In this document: one piece after another, positions 51,561 through 60,059 of the stretch
How positions within the stretch are numbered: the stretch's first letter is position 1
Layout of the letters: each line of letters begins with the position of its first letter
Origin: [Clostridium] asparagiforme DSM 15981
Lineage (GTDB): Bacteria > Bacillota > Clostridia > Lachnospirales > Lachnospiraceae
Assembly (NCBI GenBank): GCA_025149125.1
Contig: CP102272.1
Coordinates: forward strand, 2,542,001 to 2,606,000
DNA: 64,000 nt
Reading direction: 5' to 3'
Translations under genes and position numbers: made by a program
The notes under the pieces: generated by a model
The model's database searches: none
Told to the model about the DNA's origin: nothing
What the model saw: the letters and a program-made list of their open reading frames with translations, nothing else

Positions 51561-51607
51561 GTAACAATTCAGACGGCTGGCCGGAAGCAATTTCCGGCCA
51601 GCCGTCC
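51561..51607. repeat. GTAAC-TTCAGACGG element, hairpin variant
   Basis: GTAACAATTCAGACGG leads into a strong hairpin in which GACGGCTGGCCGGAA pairs with TTCCGGCCAGCCGTC around GCAAT-type loop. The closing GTTAC arm is missing. It lies between the permease and antiporter genes. Confidence 0.65.
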
Positions 51608-51629
51608 CTAAGTCAAAGGAGAAATGAGC

Positions 51630-52589
51630 ATGTTTATTTGTGTATCGCTGTTTATCGTGGGCCTGATCTGCCTGATCAAGGGCGGAGACTGGTTTGTGGA
51701 CGGTGCCACGGGCATTGCCCGTAAATTTCATCTGCCGGAGCTGTTGATCGGAGCCACCGTGGTCTCCATCGGAACCACGCTGCCGGAGGTTATGGTTTCC
51801 ACCACCTCCGCGCTGACGGGCCACAGCGAGATGGCCTACGGAAACGCCATCGGCTCCGTAATCTGCAATACCGCGCTGATCGCAGCCATCACCGTGGCCA
51901 TCAAGCCGGGGAAAATCAACCGGGAGACCCTGCGCACGCCGGTGCTGTTTTTCTTCATCGCAGCGGTCATTTACACCGGGGTGGCCTATTTCCTGGGATA
52001 TTTCAGCCGGACCATCGGGTTTGTGCTGCTGGGGATCTTTGTGGTCTATATGTTTACCACGGTGTCCCAGATGAAAAACAGCCCCCAGGCCCCGGAGGAC
52101 GGGGAGGAAAATGAACGGTCACTGGGGATCAATCTGGTGCTGCTGGTAATCGGCGCAATACTCATCGCGGTGGGCGCTAAGCTGCTGGTGGAGAACGGGA
52201 CGCTGATCGCCCAGGCTATGGGCGTGCCGGAATCCGTGATCGCGCTGACCTTCGTGGCTCTCGGAACCTCCCTGCCGGAGCTGGTGACGGCCATCACCTC
52301 CCTGGTGAAGGGACACGGCGCGCTCTCCCTGGGAAATGTGATCGGCGCCAATCTGTTCAACCTGGTGCTGGTCAGCGGCGTTTCCGTATCCCTGGCCCCC
52401 TTCAGCGTTCCCAAAAGCGCAGTGCTCTTCGGGCAGAACGCTTCCCTGGTATTGGACATCCCGGTTATGCTGGCGGCTATGCTGCTGCTGACGGTTCCGG
52501 CTCTGATCCGGGGCAGACTTTCCCGGGTACAGGGGGTGCTGCTGCCGGTGCTGTATTTCGCCTTCTGCGGAATTCAGTTTTCGCTGTGA
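51630..52589 (+). CDS. CaCA family calcium/sodium antiporter
   Basis: A 319-residue antiporter of the YrbG type with ten spans in two inverted halves. The paired alpha repeats are ATVVSIGTTLPEVMVS and TFVALGTSLPELVTAI, whose glutamates bind the cation. Of two close ATG codons (51624, 51630), the second has the proper eight-base spacing from AAAGGAG. It could export calcium or recycle sodium used by the nearby sodium-coupled importers. Confidence 0.88.
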   Translation: MFICVSLFIVGLICLIKGGDWFVDGATGIARKFHLPELLIGATVVSIGTTLPEVMVSTTSALTGHSEMAYGNAIGSVICNTALIAAITVAIKPGKINRETLRTPVLFFFIAAVIYTGVAYFLGYFSRTIGFVLLGIFVVYMFTTVSQMKNSPQAPEDGEENERSLGINLVLLVIGAILIAVGAKLLVENGTLIAQAMGVPESVIALTFVALGTSLPELVTAITSLVKGHGALSLGNVIGANLFNLVLVSGVSVSLAPFSVPKSAVLFGQNASLVLDIPVMLAAMLLLTVPALIRGRLSRVQGVLLPVLYFAFCGIQFSL

Positions 52590-52608
52590 GAGAGGAGGCG
52601 GTTGTGAA

Positions 52609-53061
52609 ATGATAATCGATCATGTGGACAATATTTTGAAGTATGAGGCGCTCCTGCCGAACCTGAGGAAGGGTCTGGAGGCGGTTGAAACAGTGAAAAA
52701 CGCCGCCGGCCTTGTGCCCGGGCGGTATGAGTTTGAGGGCGGATATTTCCTGGTGCAGCAGGGCGAGACAAGGCCCATCTCGGAGGGGACCTTCGAGGCC
52801 CACAGAAACTACATCGACGTCCAGATCATGGCGGAGGGCAGCGAGGAGATGGCCTGGGAGGATATCCGCAAACTGGAGACCGTGATACCTTACCAGGAGG
52901 AGAAGGACGCCGAGCGGCTGACAGGAAAACGGGACCATGTGGTGAAAATCACAAAAGGCATGTTTTACGCCGCCTTTCCCTGGGACGGGCACCAGGCTGT
53001 GGCGCATACGGAGGAGAGGCAGAGGTTTTTGAAGGTGGTGATGAAGTTGAGGGTGGGGTGA
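52609..53061 (+). CDS. YhcH/YjgK/YiaL family protein (first copy)
   Basis: A 150-residue cupin-like protein of the DUF386 family; a member, NanQ, is a sialic acid anomerase. The family pattern is AHRNYIDVQIMAEGSEEM, given here as HRNYIDVQ and EGSEEMAW, then FPWDGHQAVA with the conserved acid and histidine. These histidines and acids line the metal or sugar site. Placed at the end of the acid-sugar gene run, it may convert ring forms of the substrate. A second copy is at 56423. Confidence 0.85.
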   Translation: MIIDHVDNILKYEALLPNLRKGLEAVETVKNAAGLVPGRYEFEGGYFLVQQGETRPISEGTFEAHRNYIDVQIMAEGSEEMAWEDIRKLETVIPYQEEKDAERLTGKRDHVVKITKGMFYAAFPWDGHQAVAHTEERQRFLKVVMKLRVG

Positions 53062-53083
53062 AACAGATCGATTCGGATGCGGA

Positions 53084-53128
53084 AAGACAGGGATACTTGA
53101 GTTTTGCCAAGTTTCCCTGTCTTTTTTG
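53084..53128. terminator. Bidirectional terminator between yhcH and the symporter
   Basis: GACAGGGA pairs with TCCCTGTC, with further pairing of ACTTG with CAAGT inside, and a TTTTTT run follows on the plus strand. On the minus strand it closes the symporter gene with a shorter T tract. Confidence 0.75.
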
Positions 53129-53144
53129 ATGAGTTTTGACAGTT

Positions 53145-54713
53145 TTACTTTTTTCTCCTCCGAAACGCCGGCGAGTCAAAGTCCTTATCCTCCGGCAGCA
53201 CCTTCCTTGTAGTAGCTTCCACCAGATCATTGTAGCAGGAGAACACCCCGTCCGTCAGCCCCTGGGGAAGCTTGGGGGTGATTAAGGATACCAGGGGCAC
53301 GGCGATCAGTCCGGCCACCATGGCGATTGCGCCTGCATTGATGGGCGAAGCTATATAATGAAGGAACAGGTTTGACACCGTGATTCCCACGCCGATGAGG
53401 AAGCTGAACCAGACGGAGGCCCGGGTCACGCCTTTCCAGTACAGGCCGTAGAGGAAGGGGGCCAGGAAGGCTCCGGCCAGGGCGCCCCAGGAGATTCCCA
53501 TGAGCTGGGCGATAAAGTCCGGGGGGTCCAGGGCCAGTACCACGCTGATCACGATAAATACCAGGATCAGCCCCTGCATGAGAATCAGCTGGGTCTTGTC
53601 CTTCATGTTTTTAATCAGGTTCCCCTTGATGAAATCCAGCGCCAGGGTGGAGCTGGAGGTCAGCACCAGGGAGGATAGGGTGGACATGGAGGCGGAGAGC
53701 ACCAACATGACCACGATTCCGATCAACAGGTCCGGCAGGCCGGAGAGCATGGCCGGGATAACGGAATCGTAGGCCACGCCCCCTGCCGCGTTGTATACAG
53801 CCGGGCCGTCAAACAGCCGGCCGAAGCCGCCCAGGAAATAGCTGCCCCCGGAGATCACGATGGCGAATACGGTGGAAATCACCGTGCCGGTGGCGATGGC
53901 TTTCTCGCTGCGGATGGTATAAAACTTGTGGATCATCTGCGGAAGTCCCCAGGTACCCAGGGAGGTCAGAATGACCACTCCCAGCAGATTTAAGGGGTCA
54001 GGGCCGAAAAAGGAGGTGTACGCACCCGGCTGCCCCAGGGTGGCGGGCACTTCGCTGGGAATCTGGGCAAGCTTTCCCACCGCGGCGGTGAAGCCGCCCT
54101 GGCCGTTCAACACGCTGGCGATAATGGCCACGATCCCGGCCAGCATGATGATTCCCTGGATAAAGTCATTGATGGCCGTCGCCATGTATCCGCCCAGAAT
54201 CACGTAGACCGCGGTGAGACAAGCCATCGCCACCACGCAGGCCGTGTATGGCACGTCGAAGGCCATCCCAAACAGACGGGACAGGCCGTTGTACACGGAG
54301 GCCGTGTAGGGGATGAGGAACACGAAAATGATCGCAGAGGCTACGATTTTCAGCGCTTTGCTGTCGAACCGGCTGCCGAAAAATTCCGGCATGGTGGAGG
54401 CGGACAGATGCTTTGTCATCACGCGGGTGCGCCTTCCCAGCACCACCCAGGCCAGCAGGCTTCCGATCAGGGCGTTGCCCAGGCCGATCCAGGTGGAGGC
54501 CAGCCCGTATTTCCAACCGAACTGTCCGGCGTAGCCGATGAACACCACTGCGGAAAAGTAGGACGTCCCGTAGGCGAAGGCCGTGAGCCAGGGCCCAACG
54601 CCCCGGCCGCCCAGCACGAAATCGTTCACGTTGGTGGCGTGCCGGCGGGAGCAGAAGCCGACAATGATCATGATGGAAAAGAAAATGACGAGCAGCATAA
54701 TTTTAATAAACAT
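53145..54713 (-). CDS. Sodium:solute symporter (SSS family)
   Basis: A 522-residue transporter with about thirteen spans of the SLC5/SSS family. Typical segments are VLGGRGVGPWLTAFAYGTS near the start, given here as LGGRGVGPWLTAFAYG, and SASMSTLSSLVLTSSS around residue 340, whose serines bind sodium. Family members carry sugars, sialic acid, proline or pantothenate; the setting suggests a sugar-like acid. It has its own strong promoter and an operator-like palindrome, and converges with the YhcH gene. Confidence 0.88.
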   Translation of the reverse strand: MFIKIMLLVIFFSIMIIVGFCSRRHATNVNDFVLGGRGVGPWLTAFAYGTSYFSAVVFIGYAGQFGWKYGLASTWIGLGNALIGSLLAWVVLGRRTRVMTKHLSASTMPEFFGSRFDSKALKIVASAIIFVFLIPYTASVYNGLSRLFGMAFDVPYTACVVAMACLTAVYVILGGYMATAINDFIQGIIMLAGIVAIIASVLNGQGGFTAAVGKLAQIPSEVPATLGQPGAYTSFFGPDPLNLLGVVILTSLGTWGLPQMIHKFYTIRSEKAIATGTVISTVFAIVISGGSYFLGGFGRLFDGPAVYNAAGGVAYDSVIPAMLSGLPDLLIGIVVMLVLSASMSTLSSLVLTSSSTLALDFIKGNLIKNMKDKTQLILMQGLILVFIVISVVLALDPPDFIAQLMGISWGALAGAFLAPFLYGLYWKGVTRASVWFSFLIGVGITVSNLFLHYIASPINAGAIAMVAGLIAVPLVSLITPKLPQGLTDGVFSCYNDLVEATTRKVLPEDKDFDSPAFRRRKK

Positions 54714-54788
54714 GGAATGTTCCTCCTGTGTTTCGCCCGGCCGCCGGGGAGAACATCCGTTGGCCTGTTTTGATAACTTTAATGATTA

Positions 54789-54803
54789 AAAGTTCTGAAC
54801 TTT
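54789..54803. promoter_or_regulatory. 15-bp palindrome at the symporter transcription start
   Basis: AAAGTTCTGAACTTT is a perfect palindrome around its central base. It begins just downstream of the symporter -10, flanked by two copies of AACTTTAATG. A repressor site is likely. Confidence 0.5.
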
Positions 54804-54832
54804 AATGTATCAAAGTATTCGCTCCAAGTCAA
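54804..54832 (-). promoter_or_regulatory. Sigma-A promoter of the sodium:solute symporter
   Basis: On the minus strand TTGACT and TACATT are separated by 17 bases. Confidence 0.7.
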
Positions 54833-55271
54833 ACACTTTTCAATGAAGAAACCACATTTTGGAATAAGTGCACAAAAGATATGACAAAATTTTGACGGAT
54901 CCATCATCCGGGCAGATTCGATTGGAGGGACGGAAAATCAGCAGAACCGCCCGTCCATTTTTATGAAAAAATGCCCAAAGTGGGGGATGCATACTTTTTG
55001 AACGACAGAATATGACAGGAAAAAGCAGGAACTAAAATGTAAAATATATACTATTTTAGTAAAAATAAGTTTACATAAATTTAATTACAGAAAAAGTAAA
55101 AAATATACATCGATTAAAAATTAATAATAATGTAACACTATTGTAAAATATCAATGGCAAAAATGCATGATATATAACGATAAAACAAAGCAAAATATAT
55201 CATAAACATACAATAAGACCAGGGGGATAAAAAACCTTGCGGAAAAATGTAACAAATATATTAAATCACCA

Positions 55272-55301
55272 TTGACAGCACGGGATCAAATCCCATATAA
55301 T
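55272..55301 (+). promoter_or_regulatory. Sigma-A promoter of the cell wall hydrolase
   Basis: TTGACA and TATAAT, both consensus, with an 18-base spacer. The 100-base leader includes a GTGGG-AGAAAG-CCCAC hairpin. Confidence 0.75.
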
Positions 55302-55402
55302 TACCCATACATCCCCGGAAAATGAGGTAAAAGTGGGAGAAAGCCCACAATTAAGGAAAGCGAGAAATAAGAAATTTCGACTTTCAGGAAAGAGGAGTAT
55401 GT

Positions 55403-56287
55403 ATGCTGATATTGCGTTCATTCTTTGAGTCCGTATTTCTGTTTGTGAAGTCCCTTGCAGTCAAGGTGACCAAACAGATGTATCGCTCCTCCTCCGTGAT
55501 CGTCACCGGAGTTATGGTGGTAGCCGTGATCTCTTTTTCAGCCAATGGATTTGGCGGCAGCGGTAAAAACGCCATGGCGGCCCCTGTTATAGAAGAAAAC
55601 GGTGACAGCGAAGCGGAAGCAGAGGAAGAACCCGCGGACCAGGGAATCACAGGTAGCACAGAAGCAAAAATACAAATCGGACTCACAGACGCGGGTAGTG
55701 TCGGACAGCAATTAGTTGGCGACCTGCTTGTGCAGAGCGTCCGACAAAAGCAGGAGGAGGAGAGAGCCGCCCAGGCGGAGATCGAAGCCCTCAAAAAACA
55801 GATTTTAAAGCAGCAGCAAGAAGAGAGAGCGCGCAGAGAAGCGGAGGAAGCAAAAAAGAAGGCGGAGGCGGCAAAGCGTGAGGCGGAAGAGAAGCGCAGA
55901 GCGGCCAGGCGCATCAAGTACACCGAGGAAGATTACCAGGTACTGTTGCGCATTGTCCAGGCCGAAGCCGGAATCTGCGATGCGCGCGGAAAAATACTGG
56001 TGGCGGATGTGATCATTAACCGGGTGCTGTCGGACGAATTTCCGGACAGCGTGACCGAGGTGGTCTACGCCCCATCCCAGTTCCAGCCGGTATCCAACGG
56101 GAGCATCAATTCCGTGAAGGTGACGGCGGAGACCATCGAATGTGTGAACCGTGCCCTGGACGGAGAGGATTACTCTCAGGGAGCCCTGTTTTTTATGAAC
56201 CGCAAGGGCTCGGGCAGCGCGGCCTCGTGGTTTGACCGCCACCTGGACTATCTGTTCGCCCATGACGGCCACGAATTTTTTAAATAG
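55403..56287 (+). CDS. SleB-type cell wall hydrolase with coiled-coil stalk
   Basis: A 294-residue peptidoglycan hydrolase. A membrane anchor or signal at about residues 30-50 (SSVIVTGVMVVAVISFSANG) is followed by an acidic linker, a Lys/Glu/Arg coiled coil (about 105-170) and a C-terminal Hydrolase_2 domain from about 175 (VQAEAGICDARGKILVADVI, then FQPVSNGS). The glutamate in QAEAG is the expected catalytic acid. In spore formers, SleB-like enzymes open the cortex in germination; its consensus sigma-A promoter suggests a vegetative wall role. Confidence 0.85.
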   Translation: MLILRSFFESVFLFVKSLAVKVTKQMYRSSSVIVTGVMVVAVISFSANGFGGSGKNAMAAPVIEENGDSEAEAEEEPADQGITGSTEAKIQIGLTDAGSVGQQLVGDLLVQSVRQKQEEERAAQAEIEALKKQILKQQQEERARREAEEAKKKAEAAKREAEEKRRAARRIKYTEEDYQVLLRIVQAEAGICDARGKILVADVIINRVLSDEFPDSVTEVVYAPSQFQPVSNGSINSVKVTAETIECVNRALDGEDYSQGALFFMNRKGSGSAASWFDRHLDYLFAHDGHEFFK

Positions 56288-56422
56288 TGTCCCTCTAAAC
56301 AATGTGGGAACGTGATTTTTTGAATCCGGGGATTGAGTTTGTCCGTGGTTTGGGTGTATACTAGATGTGGTCCGGGGCGGGATAATGTTTTCGGGCACAT
56401 GGGATAAAGGAGAATTGGGACG

Positions 56423-56887
56423 ATGATTTTTGATGAGAAGAAGAACCTGGATTTTTACAAGAACTTAGGAATCGAAGGCAGATATGCCAAGGCGGTCGCA
56501 TTTTTGCAGAATACCGACTTAAAGGCACTGGAGCCGGGCAAGTACGAGATCGACGGCAAGGACGTTTACGCCAACGTGACCGCTTACACCACGATTCCCT
56601 GGGACGAGGCCAAGTATGAGGCTCATGAGCACTACACCGACATCCAGTACGTGATCGAGGGCAGCGAGATCATGACCTATGCGCCGGTTCACGAGATGAC
56701 GGTGAAAACTCCCTACAATCCGGACAAGGATGTGGTGTTCTTTGAGAATTCCACTCCCGGCCTTCAGATTGTGGCAGGCCCCGACCAGTATCTGATTTTC
56801 AATCCATGGGATGCACATAAGCCAAAGGCCATGAACGGCCAGCCGGCTCCGATTAAGAAAGTGATCGTTAAAATTAAAGAGGATTAA
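56423..56887 (+). CDS. YhcH/YjgK/YiaL family protein (second copy)
   Basis: A 154-residue DUF386 cupin-like protein, related to the copy at 52609 but clearly diverged. Conserved parts are AHEHYTDIQYVIEGSE, given here in two parts as HEHYTDIQYVI and EGSEIM, and NPWDAHKPKA with the active-site acid and histidine. It has its own ribosome-binding site (AAAGGAG) and terminator and is not in an operon. Possibly an anomerase for a sugar or sugar acid. Confidence 0.85.
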   Translation: MIFDEKKNLDFYKNLGIEGRYAKAVAFLQNTDLKALEPGKYEIDGKDVYANVTAYTTIPWDEAKYEAHEHYTDIQYVIEGSEIMTYAPVHEMTVKTPYNPDKDVVFFENSTPGLQIVAGPDQYLIFNPWDAHKPKAMNGQPAPIKKVIVKIKED

Positions 56888-56898
56888 GGAACATAGGA

Positions 56899-56942
56899 TA
56901 TGCCGCCGGTGCGCGTTTTGTGAGCCGGCGGCGTTTTTTATG
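56899..56942 (+). terminator. Intrinsic terminator after the second YhcH gene
   Basis: GCCGCCGG pairs with CCGGCGGC around a 15-base loop, followed by GTTTTTTA. Confidence 0.85.
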
Positions 56943-57039
56943 TATGTGGGCTATAATGTAATTTCTTGCGCGATAAGGAAAAAACATGTACAATAAAAAT
57001 ACGCGACATTAAATTGCAGGTAAAGGACGATGGTGGAGG

Positions 57040-59223
57040 GTGAGACCAAAAATTCATTTGAAAAAGGAATATCTTCTGATAGGAATTGCTACAGTATTGC
57101 TGTTTATTTTGATCGTTAAAAATTTCTATGCATACAACCGGTATCTGGTTGAAGAACAGCAGAAGGAATTTTTGCGGTTGGCCAAAGTAGTGACCTATGG
57201 GCTGGAGGAGCGGCTTGATGGGGAAAAGGATGGACTGGACCAGTTTTTTAATCCCTATCTGTTGGCAAAAGAAACGGCGGCTATGGCGGGAGAGGAAAAA
57301 TTGCAGGAACTGGGGCATTGGATGAGCCAGTATCTGGACATGGCTCCAGACAGAAGACATCAGATACTGCTGGCCGACCGGGCTGGAAAAATCATAAAAG
57401 ACGTGAGGGCCGAGGGTGAGGATTCTTTTTGGACAGAGGAAACTTACCCCAATTCCAATGAACTGGGAGACAAGACGGTCCTGGGAAAGGCCTTTCTGAT
57501 CGGTACCCATGAATATACCATTCCCATTATAAAGCCGTTGACCGGAGAACCGGAATATTATCTGATTCTTTTGATGGATATGGATGAAATACGCGGTTAC
57601 CTTAACAAGGTGGTGGAGGATGAGAAGGAGAACGGATATGTAGCGCTGAAAAATCAGGAGGGCTATATTCTCTCCCATAAAAATCCAGAGCAAGTTGGTT
57701 TGCATATGGTCCGGGACAGAAAGGAAAAATATCCGGATCTTGATCTGACGTATCTGGACAGGCTGGAAGCGATGCAGCTGTCGGGGAAGGAAGACACTTA
57801 TGTGTATGATTCCTACTGGTTCGGAGAAAAGGAAATTAAACGTGGAAAGAAGGTGGCGACCTTCACTCCTCTGTATCTGGATCATGAGTTCTGGGTAGTG
57901 ACCATTAATCTGGATTATCAGACTTATATGGTTCCGCTTCAGCAGTTTATGTACAAAGGAATCGGGCTGAGCGCCTGCGTGCTGCTGCTGTTTGGAGGGC
58001 TCTTGTTTCGCTTGAACCGGGCGGGGGAGGAACATAAAAAGATGGTTCGTGAGAATCACTATCTCCATGAATTAAATGAAGCCATGAGCGAGTTGGGGCG
58101 GGAGCGGGAACAGAGGATGCATGCGAGAAAATTGAGTCAGATCGGCACCATGACCGGTAAGATAGCCCATGATTTCCGGAATTTCCTGATGCCGGTTCTG
58201 GGTCATGCGGAGTTTCTGCTTCTGGATGAGCGTTTGCCGGATAAAGCTAAGCGGGATGTGGAAAAGATCATGGAATATGCGGAAAAAGCCTCCCAGCTGA
58301 CGGACCAGATTGCAAAATTAAGCCGCCATGAGAAGGCGGCCGCAGAATACGAATACTTTGATATCATCAAGGAACTGCCTGCATGGCTGGAGGCAGTGGC
58401 CATGATTCTGCCGAAACAGATTCAGTTTGAGATGAATATTTTGCTGGATCAGGCCTGGGTGTATGGAAATCAGACACAGCTCCAGGAAGTTTTGTGGAAT
58501 TTGTGCAGCAATGGACGGGATGCAATGAAAGAGACAGGGGGGACTCTGTTGGTAGCGGTTGACCGGGTGGAGAGAGGGGCGGTTCCCGAGAACGTCGGCG
58601 TCTCCAGATATGACGGCTCTTTTTTGCGCATCCTAGTGGCGGATACAGGCTGTGGGATGGATACTTCCATTTTGGAGCATCTCTTTGACAGCTTTTACAC
58701 CACAAAGCCGGCGGGAGAGGGAAGCGGCCTTGGCCTCAGCATCTCTTATGATATAGTTTGCCAGCACGGAGGGGATATTAAGGTCGAGACCGAGGTGGGA
58801 GCGGGCAGCCGTTTTACCGTATATTTGCCATGCAGAGGGCAGAAACCCAAGGCGGAACAGAATGGAACGACCCGCTCAATTATGCTGTTGTCGGACAGAA
58901 AAAAGTTGGATGAGGTAAAGTATTTCAAGAAATTTGGCTATGAGAGCAAGGTGGTCAATGTAACCAGGGAAGGCGTGAAGGAATTAGAAGCCCATGGCGG
59001 TGAGTACAAATATATTTTTCTGGAGAGCGGTTACTGCGATATTGAAGATAATGAATTTTTTATGTATGTCTGCCGGAATCACCCCGGAATCCATATCTTC
59101 ATCATTACGGACGTAGTAACCAGACAAATTATGGAGTTGAAGGAGAGGGGAATTATCGCAGGGTATTTGAAGAAACCATTTTCCAGCACAGATGTGGAAG
59201 CGCTAACCAATCAATTCCCATAA
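57040..59223 (+). CDS. Cache-type sensor histidine kinase with degenerate receiver tail
   Basis: A 727-residue membrane kinase. Two spans (about 10-27 and 305-325) bracket an extracytoplasmic Cache-like sensor of about 275 residues. The phosphorylated histidine is in TGKIAHDFRNFLMP near residue 376. The ATPase has QEVLWNLCSNGRDAM, VADTGCGMD and GSGLGLS. From about 610 is a receiver-like domain (IMLLSDRKKLDEVK to IAGYLKKPF) with no acidic pair at its start and no phosphorylatable Asp where FLESGYCD stands, so it is a pseudo-receiver. GTG start. It converges with a response regulator gene and is followed by a permease. Confidence 0.88.
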   Translation: MRPKIHLKKEYLLIGIATVLLFILIVKNFYAYNRYLVEEQQKEFLRLAKVVTYGLEERLDGEKDGLDQFFNPYLLAKETAAMAGEEKLQELGHWMSQYLDMAPDRRHQILLADRAGKIIKDVRAEGEDSFWTEETYPNSNELGDKTVLGKAFLIGTHEYTIPIIKPLTGEPEYYLILLMDMDEIRGYLNKVVEDEKENGYVALKNQEGYILSHKNPEQVGLHMVRDRKEKYPDLDLTYLDRLEAMQLSGKEDTYVYDSYWFGEKEIKRGKKVATFTPLYLDHEFWVVTINLDYQTYMVPLQQFMYKGIGLSACVLLLFGGLLFRLNRAGEEHKKMVRENHYLHELNEAMSELGREREQRMHARKLSQIGTMTGKIAHDFRNFLMPVLGHAEFLLLDERLPDKAKRDVEKIMEYAEKASQLTDQIAKLSRHEKAAAEYEYFDIIKELPAWLEAVAMILPKQIQFEMNILLDQAWVYGNQTQLQEVLWNLCSNGRDAMKETGGTLLVAVDRVERGAVPENVGVSRYDGSFLRILVADTGCGMDTSILEHLFDSFYTTKPAGEGSGLGLSISYDIVCQHGGDIKVETEVGAGSRFTVYLPCRGQKPKAEQNGTTRSIMLLSDRKKLDEVKYFKKFGYESKVVNVTREGVKELEAHGGEYKYIFLESGYCDIEDNEFFMYVCRNHPGIHIFIITDVVTRQIMELKERGIIAGYLKKPFSSTDVEALTNQFP

Positions 59224-59243
59224 ATATAGCGATTAACCGGATG

Positions 59244-59276
59244 TAATGAGCCGTTGGTGAAGCCAACGGCTCATTA
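59244..59276. terminator. Bidirectional terminator between kinase and response regulator
   Basis: TAATGAGCCGTTGG pairs perfectly with CCAACGGCTCATTA around TGAAG. It overlaps the stop codon of the response regulator. Confidence 0.75.
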
Positions 59277-59963
59277 CTGTGTAATAACAAATTTATACCC
59301 GATCCCATAAACGGTTAAAAGATATTTGGGCGACTTGGGGTCATCTTCGATTTTCTGCCTGAGATTGCGAATCGTGACCATGACCGTGTTGTCATCCACG
59401 CAGTTATCCTTCCAAACAGCGGTGTAAAGCTGCTCCTTTGAAAAGACATGATTGACGTTATGGAGAAAATGCTGCATGAGAAGGCGCTCTTTGGGGGTCA
59501 GGACAAGCTCAACATTATTTTTATAAAAGGAATAGCTCTCTCTGTCCATCTGAAAGGGGCCGGCCTTCAGGGTCGCATTGTCTTTTTGGAATTGCTGCTG
59601 GCGGCGCAGCAGTGCTTTTACTCTTGCGCACAGTGCGGAAGGGCGGAACGGTTTGATGATATAGTCGTCTGCTCCGATGCTTAGTCCGAAGACCTCGTTG
59701 TACTCTTCGGCATTGCCGGTGATAATCAATATCGGGGTGAAGATCTGCTGTTCCCGCACCTTCTGGATGATACGAAAACCATCCAGACCCTCCATATTGA
59801 TATCCAGAAGAATCAGGTCAAAAGGCTGACTGACAATGGCCTGATAGGCATCGATTCCGTTGCGGCATTCAAACGTCAGATATCCCTGGCTCTGAAGTGA
59901 ACGGGAGGTAATTGTTAAAATTTCTTGATCATCATCTGCAATCAGGATGCGAGTCGCGCTCAT
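59274..59963 (-). CDS. OmpR-family response regulator
   Basis: A 229-residue DNA-binding regulator. The receiver has RILIADDDQEIL, the phosphorylated Asp in ILLDINMEGLDGFR and the lysine in IIKPFRPS. A winged-helix domain follows (MVTIRNLRQKIEDD, TVYGIGYKF). The frame is open to 60020, but the ATG at 59963 has AAGGAG eight bases upstream. Its partner is the convergent kinase; the divergent SLC13 permease is the likely target. Confidence 0.92.
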   Translation of the reverse strand: MSATRILIADDDQEILTITSRSLQSQGYLTFECRNGIDAYQAIVSQPFDLILLDINMEGLDGFRIIQKVREQQIFTPILIITGNAEEYNEVFGLSIGADDYIIKPFRPSALCARVKALLRRQQQFQKDNATLKAGPFQMDRESYSFYKNNVELVLTPKERLLMQHFLHNVNHVFSKEQLYTAVWKDNCVDDNTVMVTIRNLRQKIEDDPKSPKYLLTVYGIGYKFVITQ

Positions 59964-60032
59964 ATCATAAGCTCCTTCCAAAACTATTCCTATTTTAAAC
60001 GATTCTATATGAAATTTCAATTTAAACTGAGG

Positions 60033-60059
60033 AATTCTTAAAAAAACATAAGATTCTTA
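60033..60059. promoter_or_regulatory. Direct repeats in the response regulator/permease gap
   Basis: AATTCTTA (60033-60040) and GATTCTTA (60052-60059) are spaced about two helix turns apart, ahead of a TATAAT (60086-60091) that lacks a good -35. This is the arrangement expected for an OmpR-type activator site. Confidence 0.4.

Larger units (their letters stand above)
54714..55271. other. AT-rich non-coding region
   Basis: No gene supported. It contains the symporter promoter and operator, a weak terminator-like hairpin (GGACGG with CCGTCC at 54928-54956, then ATTTTTA) and an AT-rich stretch from about 55030 with an ACTAAAAT/ATTTTAGT palindrome. The sharp fall in G+C is notable in this window. 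Confidence 0.6.

Noticed and set aside
55302..55402. Possible cyclic-dinucleotide riboswitch ahead of the SleB-type hydrolase
   Set aside because: The gene class invites it, but only a small GTGGG/CCCAC hairpin is seen and the conserved segments of c-di-AMP and c-di-GMP aptamers are missing.
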